Source: Clostridiales bacterium Firm_16
Lineage (GTDB): Bacteria > Bacillota > Clostridia > Saccharofermentanales > Saccharofermentanaceae
Direction of reading: 5' to 3'
DNA length: 64,000 nt
Assembly: GCA_001604185.1 (NCBI GenBank)
Contig: LVAV01000002.1
Location: forward strand, 62,001-126,000
The translations under genes and the position numbers were made by a program. The notes under the pieces were generated by a model, which was given only the letters and a program-made list of their open reading frames with translations, did not search any database and had not been told where the DNA came from. Shown here in pieces: positions 42,815 through 50,846 of this stretch (position 1 is the stretch's first letter; every line of letters starts with the position of its first letter).

Positions 42815-44091
42815 AGATCAAGTCCTGCAAAATGAACTGGGAGGAAGTACAGAAACTTCCGAGACCACAACACCGGAAGCCCGGGAAACCGAGCCGTGTG
42901 TTGAGCATGGTCATGCGCCTTGCGTCGACTCCTGACCTTCACGCTGTACACTTCACCTATACGAAAAAGAATATGGAGAAAGCAGGCAAAGGTCCCTGGC
43001 TGATCCTCATGAACCATTCCAGTTTCCTGGACCTGGAGATGGCCTCGAAGATCCTTTTCCCGCAGAGATACAACATCGTATGTACCTCTGACGGTCTGGT
43101 GGGAAAGGAAGGTCTGATGCGGCATCTGGGTTGTATTCCCACACAGAAATTCGTATCCGATCTTTCTCTGATCACTGACATCAAGCACGCGATCCAGAAT
43201 AATAAGATCTCAGTACTGATGTATCCGGAGGCCAGCTATTCCTTCGACGGTACCGCCACACCCCTGCCTCGCAGGATGGGAGTGCTTTTCAAGGCACTTC
43301 ATGTACCGGTGGTCATGATCACTACCTACGGTTCTTTTGCAAGAGATCCGCTTTATAACAACCTGCAGAAAAGAAAGGTGAAAGCGTCTGCGCAGATCGA
43401 GTGTCTTCTGACGCCGGAGGAAGTGGAGGCAAAGTCAGTTGACGAGATCGATGCGATCCTGGACCAGGCATTCTCTTTCGACTATTTCCGCTGGCAGAAG
43501 GAGAACGGTGTGATCATCGACGAACCCTTCCGGGCAGACGGTCTGCACCGGATCCTTTTCAAGTGCGCATGCTGCGGAGAAGAAGGAAAAACGGAAGGCA
43601 AAGGCACGACGCTGGTGTGCCATGCCTGTGGGCAAAGCTGGGAGCTGGACACCCTGGGATCTCTGGTGGAGAAGGGCGAGAACCCGTCTCCGCTTAAGTC
43701 CTTCACTCATATTCCGGACTGGTATGCCTGGGAGAGAGAATGCGTCAGAAAAGAGATCGACGACGGTCAATATGTTCTGGATACCGATGTGGACATCGGT
43801 GTCATCGTGGATTTCAAGTCTCTCTATATGGTCGGTTCCGGAAAACTGCACCATGACGAGAAGGGGTTTGTTCTGGACGGGTGCGAGGGAAAACTTCACT
43901 ACGAACAGACACCGAAAGAGAACTACAGTCTGTATTCCGATTATTTCTGGTATGAGATCGGGGATGTGATCTGTATCGGAAAGAAGGACTGCCTGTACTA
44001 CTGTTTCCCCAAGAAGAAAGATGTCGTGGCTAAGACGCGTATCGCGGCTGAGGAACTCTTCAAGAAATACCGGTCAGAAAGAAGAAAGTAA
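42811..44091 (+). CDS. PlsC-like lysophospholipid acyltransferase with C-terminal zinc ribbon
   Basis: 426 residues. Acyltransferase motif I is NHSSFLD (residues 68-74, H-x4-D) and motif III appears as YPEAS. It belongs to the 1-acylglycerol-3-phosphate acyltransferase superfamily that builds phosphatidic acid at the membrane. After about residue 245 comes a zinc ribbon (CACCGEEG ... CHACGQSW), then a beta-rich C-terminal domain of about 140 residues not found in ordinary PlsC. No membrane helix is clear. The GTG start overlaps the previous gene; an ATG at 42832 is an alternative without a ribosome site. Confidence 0.8.
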   Translation: MKIKSCKMNWEEVQKLPRPQHRKPGKPSRVLSMVMRLASTPDLHAVHFTYTKKNMEKAGKGPWLILMNHSSFLDLEMASKILFPQRYNIVCTSDGLVGKEGLMRHLGCIPTQKFVSDLSLITDIKHAIQNNKISVLMYPEASYSFDGTATPLPRRMGVLFKALHVPVVMITTYGSFARDPLYNNLQKRKVKASAQIECLLTPEEVEAKSVDEIDAILDQAFSFDYFRWQKENGVIIDEPFRADGLHRILFKCACCGEEGKTEGKGTTLVCHACGQSWELDTLGSLVEKGENPSPLKSFTHIPDWYAWERECVRKEIDDGQYVLDTDVDIGVIVDFKSLYMVGSGKLHHDEKGFVLDGCEGKLHYEQTPKENYSLYSDYFWYEIGDVICIGKKDCLYYCFPKKKDVVAKTRIAAEELFKKYRSERRK

Positions 44092-44096
44092 AAGAA

Positions 44097-44120
44097 AAGC
44101 CATGATCGCGATCATGGCTT
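44097..44120. terminator. 24-bp perfect palindrome, bidirectional terminator
   Basis: AAGCCATGATCG and its exact complement, with A-rich flank to the left and T-rich to the right. It overlaps the last codons of the convergent GGDEF gene. Confidence 0.7.
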
Positions 44121-45536
44121 CTGATTTTCGTGGTTGATGGCAACGACCCGGCGGTCCCAGGCATATTCCGGATGCCGGTCGTAGTATTCCTCCTTATTCT
44201 CATACATTCTGGCATCGGCCAGCTGCATCGCCTTGCGGATATCTGTTCCGATCTCGGAACTGTGTGCGGAGCCCACGGCGAAATGTGCCCGGTCCGGACG
44301 TTCGCAATTCTTATGGAGCGTGGCATCCAGGGCATCGAAAGCTTCCTTATCAAGGCCCGGTGTGATGACGAGGAATTCATCTCCGCCGACACGGTAGACT
44401 TCGTAGTCCTTGCAGAACTCGGTCAATGTATGAGCCACATCCTTAAGTAGCGCGTCACCCGCCTGATGACCCTTGGTATCGTTAGTGGTCTTCAGGCCAT
44501 TCACATCGACGAAGATCGTACCGAAAGGATTCTTTATCACATGCACACCGTTATCGTTATCAAGGATACGGTTGTTCATGGCATTTCTGTTCTTAACACC
44601 GGTAAGCAGGTCCGTGGAACTGAGGATCTGCATCTGTCGGATCATCTGGTGATTCGCGATCTCCGCAGAGAGGATGAAGGTTGTGATCTCGAGAGTTTCC
44701 TTGATCCGCAAGGTCTTCGTCGAGTCAAAATTACTCGCCCAGATATATCCGATGGTCATGTTCTCGGACCGCAGAGGGTAGATGACCAGAGTCTTGACCT
44801 TGGCGCCGCGAAGTGACTGGGCCCATGTCGGCGAGATCTTCTCAACGATCTCCATATCACTCTCGTCGTGAATAATGAAGCAGTTGCTTCCGGCAATAAG
44901 TTTCGGCCAGGTTTCTGCGATGGGGAAGAAGTTGTTGTTGAAGACAGACGCCATGGAAGTGGTGCCATCCTTGAACTTACAGTCTTCTGCCATCAGTTTG
45001 CAGGTCTTGTTCTTGTAATCGGTCAGCAGGATACAGCAACGGTTCGCATCACAGATCTCCCGGATGTCCTCGATAATGGATTGTATGACGTCGTTGAAAT
45101 GTGTCGTCTCACGAAGACGGATACATGTCTTCAGGACCCAGAATCCGGTCTCGGGTGAAAGGTCTGCCAGTTTCTCGGCATCGGCCTTCGGAGTCATCTC
45201 ATACGAGAACAGGGTATACTCGACTCCATTCTCATCCGGAGTGAGTGGAAGAAGGAAAATATCCAGCCACGCGTTAAAAAACTCCGCATCTACATAGGCA
45301 TGGATAGGATGGTGTTCCTGGATACATCTGTAGCACAGTCCTTCGAAGTTGGCATCCTTGTGGATGTACTTGGTATACGGAACATTCGTCTCGAAGAGCT
45401 CAGGTGAAGAAACGACCGTGCGCTTATACGCATCATTGGCCGCAACAATATAGATCGCGTCTTCTCCCCGTGAAGAGTCGACGGAGAGGACGGCAGAAAT
45501 GCCGGAAACACTTTTTATGAATTGCTCGTGATCCAT
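44112..45536 (-). CDS. GAF-GGDEF diguanylate cyclase
   Basis: 474 residues. The N-terminal 120 residues look PAS-like (AIYIVAANDAYKRTV), a GAF-type region follows at about 140-295 (FNDVIQSIIEDIREICDANRCCILL), and GGDEF is at about 300-460 (DLLTGVKNRNAM, FVDVNGLKTTNDTKGHQAGD, RVGGDEFLV). No RxxD inhibitory site precedes GGDEF. Cytoplasmic. Shine-Dalgarno GGAGGAG lies ahead of ATG 45536. Confidence 0.85.
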   Translation of the reverse strand: MDHEQFIKSVSGISAVLSVDSSRGEDAIYIVAANDAYKRTVVSSPELFETNVPYTKYIHKDANFEGLCYRCIQEHHPIHAYVDAEFFNAWLDIFLLPLTPDENGVEYTLFSYEMTPKADAEKLADLSPETGFWVLKTCIRLRETTHFNDVIQSIIEDIREICDANRCCILLTDYKNKTCKLMAEDCKFKDGTTSMASVFNNNFFPIAETWPKLIAGSNCFIIHDESDMEIVEKISPTWAQSLRGAKVKTLVIYPLRSENMTIGYIWASNFDSTKTLRIKETLEITTFILSAEIANHQMIRQMQILSSTDLLTGVKNRNAMNNRILDNDNGVHVIKNPFGTIFVDVNGLKTTNDTKGHQAGDALLKDVAHTLTEFCKDYEVYRVGGDEFLVITPGLDKEAFDALDATLHKNCERPDRAHFAVGSAHSSEIGTDIRKAMQLADARMYENKEEYYDRHPEYAWDRRVVAINHENQKP

Positions 45537-45852
45537 ATTTCTTTTCTCCTCCAGCTGCCAGGACAGACAAAACCTGATACTTTCACATCCTAAAGATATC
45601 TTTATTATAACACCTCAAAATAAGAAGTTATGAACACAATTCCAACAATCGTTAACAGATTGTATATTTTGCAATTTCTTCAGAAGGAAAAACCTTGAAG
45701 CAGGATGGTGCAAATGGTAAAGTAATATTGATGTTCTTTTCTAAGAAAACACGCATTCTTACGGGAAGAACAGGTCGGAAAAACAGCTTCATTCCGGCAG
45801 GACAGGAAGGGAATGGAGCACCCAGAAAAATGACATCGTTAGGAGGATGAAT
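45537..45852. other. divergent intergenic region
   Basis: 316 bp between divergent genes. A TATAAT on the minus strand (reverse complement of about 45604-45609) is a candidate -10 for the GGDEF gene. The right end carries AGGAGG for the DUF4428 gene. No other structure is apparent. Confidence 0.4.
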
Positions 45853-47073
45853 ATGGGACTTTTTGATAAGAAATTCTGCGACTTCTGTGGCAACAAGATC
45901 GGACTTCTCGGCAACAAGAAATTAGAGGACGCCAATATGTGTAAGGACTGTGCCTCCAAGCTCTCTCCGTGGTTCAACGAGCGTCGTCACAGCATGAAAG
46001 CCGATATTGAGAAACAGCTCGAATACAGAGAGCAGAACAAGTCTGCGGTAGCCGCTTTCTCTACGTCCAAGACCATCGGACGTCATACCAAGTTGTACGT
46101 TGATGAGGGCGCAAGAAAGTTTCTGGTCACCAGTGCCAACGATCTGATCACGGCTAATCCGGATGTTCTGGATTTCTCCCAGGCTCTGGGATGCGATCTG
46201 GATGTTAAGGAGAGCAGAAATGAGATCCGTCGTACAGACAGCACAGGAAAGTCCGTCAGCTACAATCCGCCTCGTTATGAATATTCTTACGATTTCCACG
46301 TGACGATCCGTGTCAACCATCCTTATTTCGATGAGATGAAGTTCTCTCTTTCCAATGGTTATATCAAGACCGGTGAGACACCGATGAATACCATGGCTGC
46401 CGGATGGAATGTTACTACTTCCGGTTTCGGTCTGAACAATCGTGTGAACGATTACTATGAGTGCCTGCGTATCGGTAACGAGATCAAGGCTGAGATCGAC
46501 ATGATGCGTGGCGCAGCTCCTGCCGGAAATATGGGATTTAACCCGAATGATCCGACGAGCATGGCTATGGCTCAGCAGCAGGCTATGCAGCAGGCAATGC
46601 AGAATGCCGCCATGGGTGGCGTGGGTGCCGCCGGTATGGCAATGGGCGCTATGGGTATGCCGATGCAGCAGGGAATGCAGCCGGGTATGCCAATGCAGCA
46701 GGGTTACGGAATGCCTCAGCAGGGTATGCCGATGCAGCAGGGAATGCAGCAAGGTATGCCAATGCAGCAGGGTTATGGAATGCCACAGCAGGGTATGCCG
46801 ATGCAGCAGGGAATGCAACAGGGTATGCCAATGCAGCAGGGTTACGGAATGCCTCAGCAAGGTATGCCGATGCAGCAGGGAATGCAACAGGGTATGCCCA
46901 TGCAGCAGGGTTATGGAATGCCACAGCAGGGCATGCCGATGCAGCAGCAAGGTTTCGGAATGCCTCAGCAGGCTGCGGCCTCTGGTCCGGTTACCTGCCC
47001 GAATTGCTTTGCCACAACGACACCGGATGCCAGCGGATGCTGTGAATTCTGCGGCACTCGTATCGTAGGTTGA
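45853..47073 (+). CDS. DUF4428 protein with Met/Pro/Gln/Gly repeats and two zinc ribbons
   Basis: 406 residues. The N-terminal DUF4428 zinc finger (CDFCGNKIGLLG ... CKDCASKLSPW) is followed by a beta-rich domain (about 60-215). Then come a Met/Gln/Ala-rich stretch, four 23-residue repeats of GMPMQQGMQQ-type sequence, and a C-terminal zinc ribbon (CPNCFATT ... CCEFCG). There is no signal peptide. DUF4428 proteins have no fixed role; the repeats resemble flexible linkers or phase-separating tails. ATG 45853 lies 6 nt after AGGAGG; the ATG at 45847 directly abuts it. Confidence 0.8.
   Translation: MGLFDKKFCDFCGNKIGLLGNKKLEDANMCKDCASKLSPWFNERRHSMKADIEKQLEYREQNKSAVAAFSTSKTIGRHTKLYVDEGARKFLVTSANDLITANPDVLDFSQALGCDLDVKESRNEIRRTDSTGKSVSYNPPRYEYSYDFHVTIRVNHPYFDEMKFSLSNGYIKTGETPMNTMAAGWNVTTSGFGLNNRVNDYYECLRIGNEIKAEIDMMRGAAPAGNMGFNPNDPTSMAMAQQQAMQQAMQNAAMGGVGAAGMAMGAMGMPMQQGMQPGMPMQQGYGMPQQGMPMQQGMQQGMPMQQGYGMPQQGMPMQQGMQQGMPMQQGYGMPQQGMPMQQGMQQGMPMQQGYGMPQQGMPMQQQGFGMPQQAAASGPVTCPNCFATTTPDASGCCEFCGTRIVG
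46654..46929 (+). repeat. four tandem 69-bp repeats inside the DUF4428 gene
   Basis: In-frame units of 69 bp (23 codons) starting at 46654, 46723, 46792 and 46861, with a partial fifth from 46930. Units differ by a few synonymous bases. Such arrays can change copy number without breaking the frame. Confidence 0.88.
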
Positions 47074-47108
47074 TCAGTATAGCGAATAAGTAAAACAGGA
47101 GTGCCAAT

Positions 47109-48221
47109 ATGAAGATCGGATGTGTAAAAGAAATCAAGAACAATGAATTCCGTGTCGGTCTGACACCGGATAACGTGAAGGCATATGTTGCCGCCGGCCA
47201 CCATGTTTATATGGAGAAGGGCGCAGGCGTAGGCTCCGGATTTACGGACAATGAGTACGTGGATGCCGGTGCTTCCCTCATCGACAATGCAGCAGATGTC
47301 TGGAACCTTGTAGACATGATGATCAAGGTCAAGGAACCGCTTCCGGAGGAATATCCGTTGTTCCGTGAAGGCTTGATCCTCTACACTTATCTGCACCTGG
47401 CAGCAGACAAAGAGCAGGCAGATGCTCTTCTGGCCGGCAAGGTCAAGGCTGTTGCCTATGAGACGATCCAGGAGAAGGACCGTTCTCTTCCGTGTCTGGC
47501 TCCGATGTCCCAGATCGCCGGACGTCTCTCCATTCAGGAAGGTGCGAAATATCTTGAGAAGAAGTTCGGCGGAGAAGGTATCCTTCTGGCCGGTGTTCCG
47601 GGTACTCCGAAGGCCAACGTGGTCATCCTCGGTGGTGGTACGGTAGGCATGAACGCCTGCAAGATCGCTGTCGGTATGGGTGCCAACGTTACGATCCTGG
47701 ATGTCAACCTCAAGAGACTGGAAGAACTGGACAACATGTTCGGTGCCCATATCCAGACTCTGGTCAGCAACGATTCCAACGTGGAGCGCGTGGTGAAGGA
47801 AGCCGATCTGGTTATCGGTTCCGTCCTGATCCCGGGTGGTTCCACACCGAAGCTGTTTAAGAAGAAATACCTGCCGGAGATGAAGAACGGTGCGGTATTT
47901 GTAGACGTAGCCATCGACCAGGGCGGATGCGGTGAGTCCTCTCACGTAACGACCCACGACGAGCCTGTCTACATCGAGGACGGCGTCGTTCACTACTGCG
48001 TAGGTAATATGCCGGGTGCCGTTCCGAGAACCAGTACCATTGCTCTGACCAATGCCACACTGCGCTACGGTCTGCAGATCGCCAAGGACGGTCTGGAAGA
48101 GGCCTGCAAGAACAGTGAAGTCATCACTTCCGGCGTGAACTGCTATGCCGGCAAGGTGACCAACAAGAACGTGGCAGCAGCTCTCGGATACGAGTATACC
48201 GAGCTGGCCGGACTGATGTAA
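47109..48221 (+). CDS. ald: alanine dehydrogenase
   Basis: NAD-dependent interconversion of L-alanine and pyruvate plus ammonia. 370 residues, the normal length. Family marks are MKIGCVKEIKNNEFRVGLTP, the Lys/Met-containing YTYLHLAADKEQA, MSQIAGRLSIQEGA, the NAD-binding GGGTVGMNACKIAVGMGA, and the catalytic-region segments DVAIDQGGCGESS and HYCVGNMPGAVPRTST. The Shine-Dalgarno is weak (CAGGAG). A small DUF3783 gene follows. Confidence 0.95.
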   Translation: MKIGCVKEIKNNEFRVGLTPDNVKAYVAAGHHVYMEKGAGVGSGFTDNEYVDAGASLIDNAADVWNLVDMMIKVKEPLPEEYPLFREGLILYTYLHLAADKEQADALLAGKVKAVAYETIQEKDRSLPCLAPMSQIAGRLSIQEGAKYLEKKFGGEGILLAGVPGTPKANVVILGGGTVGMNACKIAVGMGANVTILDVNLKRLEELDNMFGAHIQTLVSNDSNVERVVKEADLVIGSVLIPGGSTPKLFKKKYLPEMKNGAVFVDVAIDQGGCGESSHVTTHDEPVYIEDGVVHYCVGNMPGAVPRTSTIALTNATLRYGLQIAKDGLEEACKNSEVITSGVNCYAGKVTNKNVAAALGYEYTELAGLM

Positions 48222-48242
48222 TCGTCGAAAGAAGGTACGATC

Positions 48243-48623
48243 GTGATCCTGATGCATGTTTCTTCCGAGGCAAAAGCACTTGCAGTTGAGAAGGTGGCTT
48301 CGGAGTTAGGCGAGACGATTCAGAAAGTGTCGTCGGAAGATCTCCCCAGATCGATCCTGAGTATTTTTACCGGGAAGTTCGAAGGAGGTCCGAAGGAGAA
48401 AGAAGCGGCGAAAGCCAAGATCCCGGTACTGTACGCGATGCCGGAAGTCCTGGTGTTCGTGGCCTTCTCCATGGAGAAACTGGACGATTTCCTGTCTTTG
48501 TACAGAAAGACAGGAGAAGAGCCGGTGAAGCTGAAAGCCGTCACCACACCGACCAATATCCAGTGGACGCTGTACGATCTGATCGAAGAGCTGAAGAAAG
48601 AACATGCCAGTATGAATCAGTAA
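48243..48623 (+). CDS. DUF3783 domain protein
   Basis: 126 residues, soluble. The core (IPVLYAMPEVLVFVAFSMEKLDDFLSLYRKTG and LKAVTTPTNIQWTLYDLIEEL) matches my recollection of the DUF3783 family, small clostridial proteins of unknown role. GTG start after AAGAAGG. It lies 21 nt after ald and is probably cotranscribed. Confidence 0.65.
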   Translation: MILMHVSSEAKALAVEKVASELGETIQKVSSEDLPRSILSIFTGKFEGGPKEKEAAKAKIPVLYAMPEVLVFVAFSMEKLDDFLSLYRKTGEEPVKLKAVTTPTNIQWTLYDLIEELKKEHASMNQ

Positions 48624-48627
48624 TCCG

Positions 48628-48655
48628 AACCCGCGGAGAGTTTTCTCTGCGGGTT
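48628..48655 (+). terminator. terminator after the ald operon
   Basis: AACCCGC pairs with GCGGGTT, with further pairing inside (GGAGA with TCTC), followed by T-rich sequence. Confidence 0.65.
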
Positions 48656-48669
48656 TCTTTTCGGATCGA

Positions 48670-48724
48670 TTGTTAACCTTCTTGAAGCTGGAGGTTGACA
48701 AGCGCAAAATGAGAGTGATATGCT
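48670..48724 (+). promoter_or_regulatory. BirA operator overlapping the birA promoter
   Basis: TTGTTAACC (48670-48678), exactly 14 nt, then GGTTGACAA (48693-48701). This fits the BirA consensus TTGTTAACC-N14-GGTTAACAA with one mismatch. The right half contains the -35 TTGACA (48695-48700), and TATGCT (48719-48724, 18-bp spacer) is the likely -10. Biotin-loaded BirA should repress its own gene and bioY here. Confidence 0.88.
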
Positions 48725-48750
48725 CTTTGGCAGGAAAGGGAGGCAGGACC

Positions 48751-49749
48751 ATGAGTACCAGAGACGAGATGCTCGCGCTTTTCGAGCAGAATAAAGGACA
48801 ATGGCTTTCCGGTGAAGTGATTGCCGAGAAGCTGCAGATCTCACGCACGGCGATATGGAAGGCCGTGGAATCCCTGCGGGCAGACGGCTATGCCATCGAG
48901 GCCCAGCGGTCCAAGGGATACTGTCTCTCGGTGCTGACAGATATCGTTTCCTCCCAGGGGATCGGGAAATACCTCAATAAGAAACTGGACGTGGAAGTGT
49001 ATGGCGAGGTGGTGTCCACCAATACCCTCCTGAAGGAGCAGGCCGCTTCCGGTATCCCGGAAGGAAGGGTCATCGTGGCCAATTCCCAGACCGGCGGCAA
49101 AGGCCGAATGGGGCGGACATTCTATTCCCCCAACGACACAGGCGTTTATATAAGTGTGCTTTTGCGACCGACGGAGATCGCGCCGGAGAAGGCCCTGAAG
49201 ATCACCACCATGGCGGCAGTGGCCGGATGCAAGGCCATCGAAGAAGTCAGCGGAAAACAGGCGGAGATCAAGTGGGTCAACGATATTTTTGTCGGCGGAC
49301 GGAAAGTCGTGGGGATTCTTACCGAAGCTTCCATCAGCATGGAAAACGGGAAACTGGAGTATGCCGTTATCGGCATCGGATTCAACGTCTATCCGCCTCA
49401 GGGAGGCTTCCCGCAAGAGATCCGGAATACGGCAGGTGCCATACTCACGGAGAGTATGCCGGACGCCAAGAACCGCATCGCGGCCGGGTTTCTGAACCAT
49501 TTCTTCGCGATCTACGAAGCACAGGATCATCTCCGCTACGAAGAAGAGTACAAGGCCCGAAGCCTGGTGCTGGGGAAATATGTGGATGTATATACTTTGG
49601 CGTCTTCGACAAGTACTCCTTCGGGAGATTCCAGAAGAGCGAAAGTACTGGATATCACGGAGGACTGTAATCTGGTGGTCGTCTACGATGACGGCACCCG
49701 GGGCGTCCTTTCTTCCGGGGAAGTCAGCGTCCGTCCGGAGAAAAAGTAA
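48751..49749 (+). CDS. birA: bifunctional biotin protein ligase and biotin repressor
   Basis: 332 residues. The N-terminal winged helix (about 1-65, WLSGEVIAEKLQISRTAIWKAVESLRADGY) binds DNA. The central ligase domain has the biotinyl-AMP loop as TGGKGRMGRTFYSP, VNDIFVGGRKVVGIL and GIGFNVYP. A C-terminal SH3-like domain ends in DDGTRGVLSSGEVSVR. It attaches biotin to carboxylases and represses biotin genes. ATG 48751 follows AAAGGGAGG. The DNA-binding domain together with the operator upstream identifies the repressor type. Confidence 0.95.
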   Translation: MSTRDEMLALFEQNKGQWLSGEVIAEKLQISRTAIWKAVESLRADGYAIEAQRSKGYCLSVLTDIVSSQGIGKYLNKKLDVEVYGEVVSTNTLLKEQAASGIPEGRVIVANSQTGGKGRMGRTFYSPNDTGVYISVLLRPTEIAPEKALKITTMAAVAGCKAIEEVSGKQAEIKWVNDIFVGGRKVVGILTEASISMENGKLEYAVIGIGFNVYPPQGGFPQEIRNTAGAILTESMPDAKNRIAAGFLNHFFAIYEAQDHLRYEEEYKARSLVLGKYVDVYTLASSTSTPSGDSRRAKVLDITEDCNLVVVYDDGTRGVLSSGEVSVRPEKK

Positions 49750-49802
49750 CTTTGTTACATTTTGAGGGGAGAAACCGCAGACCGACTGCGGTACAAAGGA
49801 AA

Positions 49803-50399
49803 ATGGCACATTCAAATTCGGAAAAGATATATAAGATCGCACTGGTGGCAATGTTCACGGCACTCACGGCAGTGGGTGCTTTTATTCGGATCCCGCTGCC
49901 GGTGATCCCCTTCACACTGCAGATCTTCTTTACCACCATGGCCGGACTCCTGCTGGGCAGTAAGCTCGGTGCGCTGGCGGTGGGTATGTACGTGCTGCTG
50001 GGACTGTGCGGCGTGCCCGTATTCAGCGGTGGCGGCGGATTCACGTACATCTTTACCCCCAGCTTCGGATACATCGTCGGATTTGTCGGCGGAGCATGGC
50101 TGACGGGGGTATTGTCTGCATCGGTCAGAAGAGGAGAGGTGACCCGCCCGGGTATCTGTTTCTTCCGGCTTCTGCTTTCCGGATTTGCCGGACTCGGCGT
50201 GATCTATGCGCTGGGACTTCTGCATTGCTATGTGATCTATACCTTCTATCTGAAAACACCCATCAGTCTGTGGACTCTGCTTCTGAACGGACTCATCATG
50301 ACGATCCCGGCAGACATCCTCAAGATGATCCTGGCGGCATTCTGCGCCCAGCGCCTGATTCCCATCGTGTGTAAAAAAGACAGAAAGAAAGCATGTTGA
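49803..50399 (+). CDS. bioY: biotin transporter substrate-binding subunit
   Basis: 198 residues with six hydrophobic segments, the S component of an ECF-type biotin transporter. Family marks are ALTAVGAFIRIPLP, PFTLQIFFTTMAGLLLG, GVPVFSGGGGF and PSFGYIVGF. The ECF ATPase/T components must be encoded elsewhere. ATG 49803 follows AAAGGA at rather short spacing; a CCGCAG/CTGCGG hairpin (49775-49791) lies in front. It lies 53 nt after birA and shares its BirA-controlled promoter. Confidence 0.92.
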   Translation: MAHSNSEKIYKIALVAMFTALTAVGAFIRIPLPVIPFTLQIFFTTMAGLLLGSKLGALAVGMYVLLGLCGVPVFSGGGGFTYIFTPSFGYIVGFVGGAWLTGVLSASVRRGEVTRPGICFFRLLLSGFAGLGVIYALGLLHCYVIYTFYLKTPISLWTLLLNGLIMTIPADILKMILAAFCAQRLIPIVCKKDRKKAC

Positions 50400-50454
50400 C
50401 TCATACCCTCATGGGGTATATAATGATGGCCAGAAGATACCCTTAGGGGGTATC
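50396..50454 (+). promoter_or_regulatory. copper-responsive promoter with two CsoR operators
   Basis: TTGACT (50396-50401), 17-bp spacer, TATAAT (50419-50424). One dyad, ATACCCTCATGGGGTAT, lies in the spacer (50403-50419), and a second, GATACCCTTAGGGGGTATC, lies downstream (50436-50454). ATACCC...GGGTAT is the known CsoR operator type. Confidence 0.85.
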
Positions 50455-50482
50455 TATTCCAACCAGGCAGGAGGCCGGACCC

Positions 50483-50794
50483 ATGAGTGAGAAGAAGACT
50501 TGTCCCCATTGCAGTGACAGAAAGAAATACCGTTCTGACAAAGAGAAGGAAGACCTGCTGAAGCGTCTTCGTCGTGCCGAAGGACAGATACGCGGCATCG
50601 AGAACATGATCGAGAACGACGGGTACTGCCCGGACATCCTGGTTCAGGTATCGGCGGTAACTGCGGCCCTCAACAGCTTCAATAAAGAACTGATGGCCTG
50701 CCATATGCGTTCCTGCGTGGCAGAAGATATCCGCGCAGGCAAGGAAGAATCCATCGATGAATTCGTCAAAGTCATGCAGCGCCTGATGAAGTGA
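50483..50794 (+). CDS. csoR: CsoR-family copper-sensing repressor
   Basis: 103 residues, a DUF156 helical repressor. The Cu(I) ligands Cys-His-Cys are present in YCPDILVQ and CHMRSC, and the basic helix LLKRLRRAEGQIRGIENMIE contacts DNA. An extra N-terminal CPHC pair is present. Cu(I) binding releases the repressor. It lies directly behind the dyad-bearing promoter and 52 nt before copA. Confidence 0.92.
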   Translation: MSEKKTCPHCSDRKKYRSDKEKEDLLKRLRRAEGQIRGIENMIENDGYCPDILVQVSAVTAALNSFNKELMACHMRSCVAEDIRAGKEESIDEFVKVMQRLMK

Positions 50795-50846
50795 CCATCC
50801 GGTTGCCAGAGCCAGGTTGAAACTCAAAGGAAAAGAAGTACCAGTC

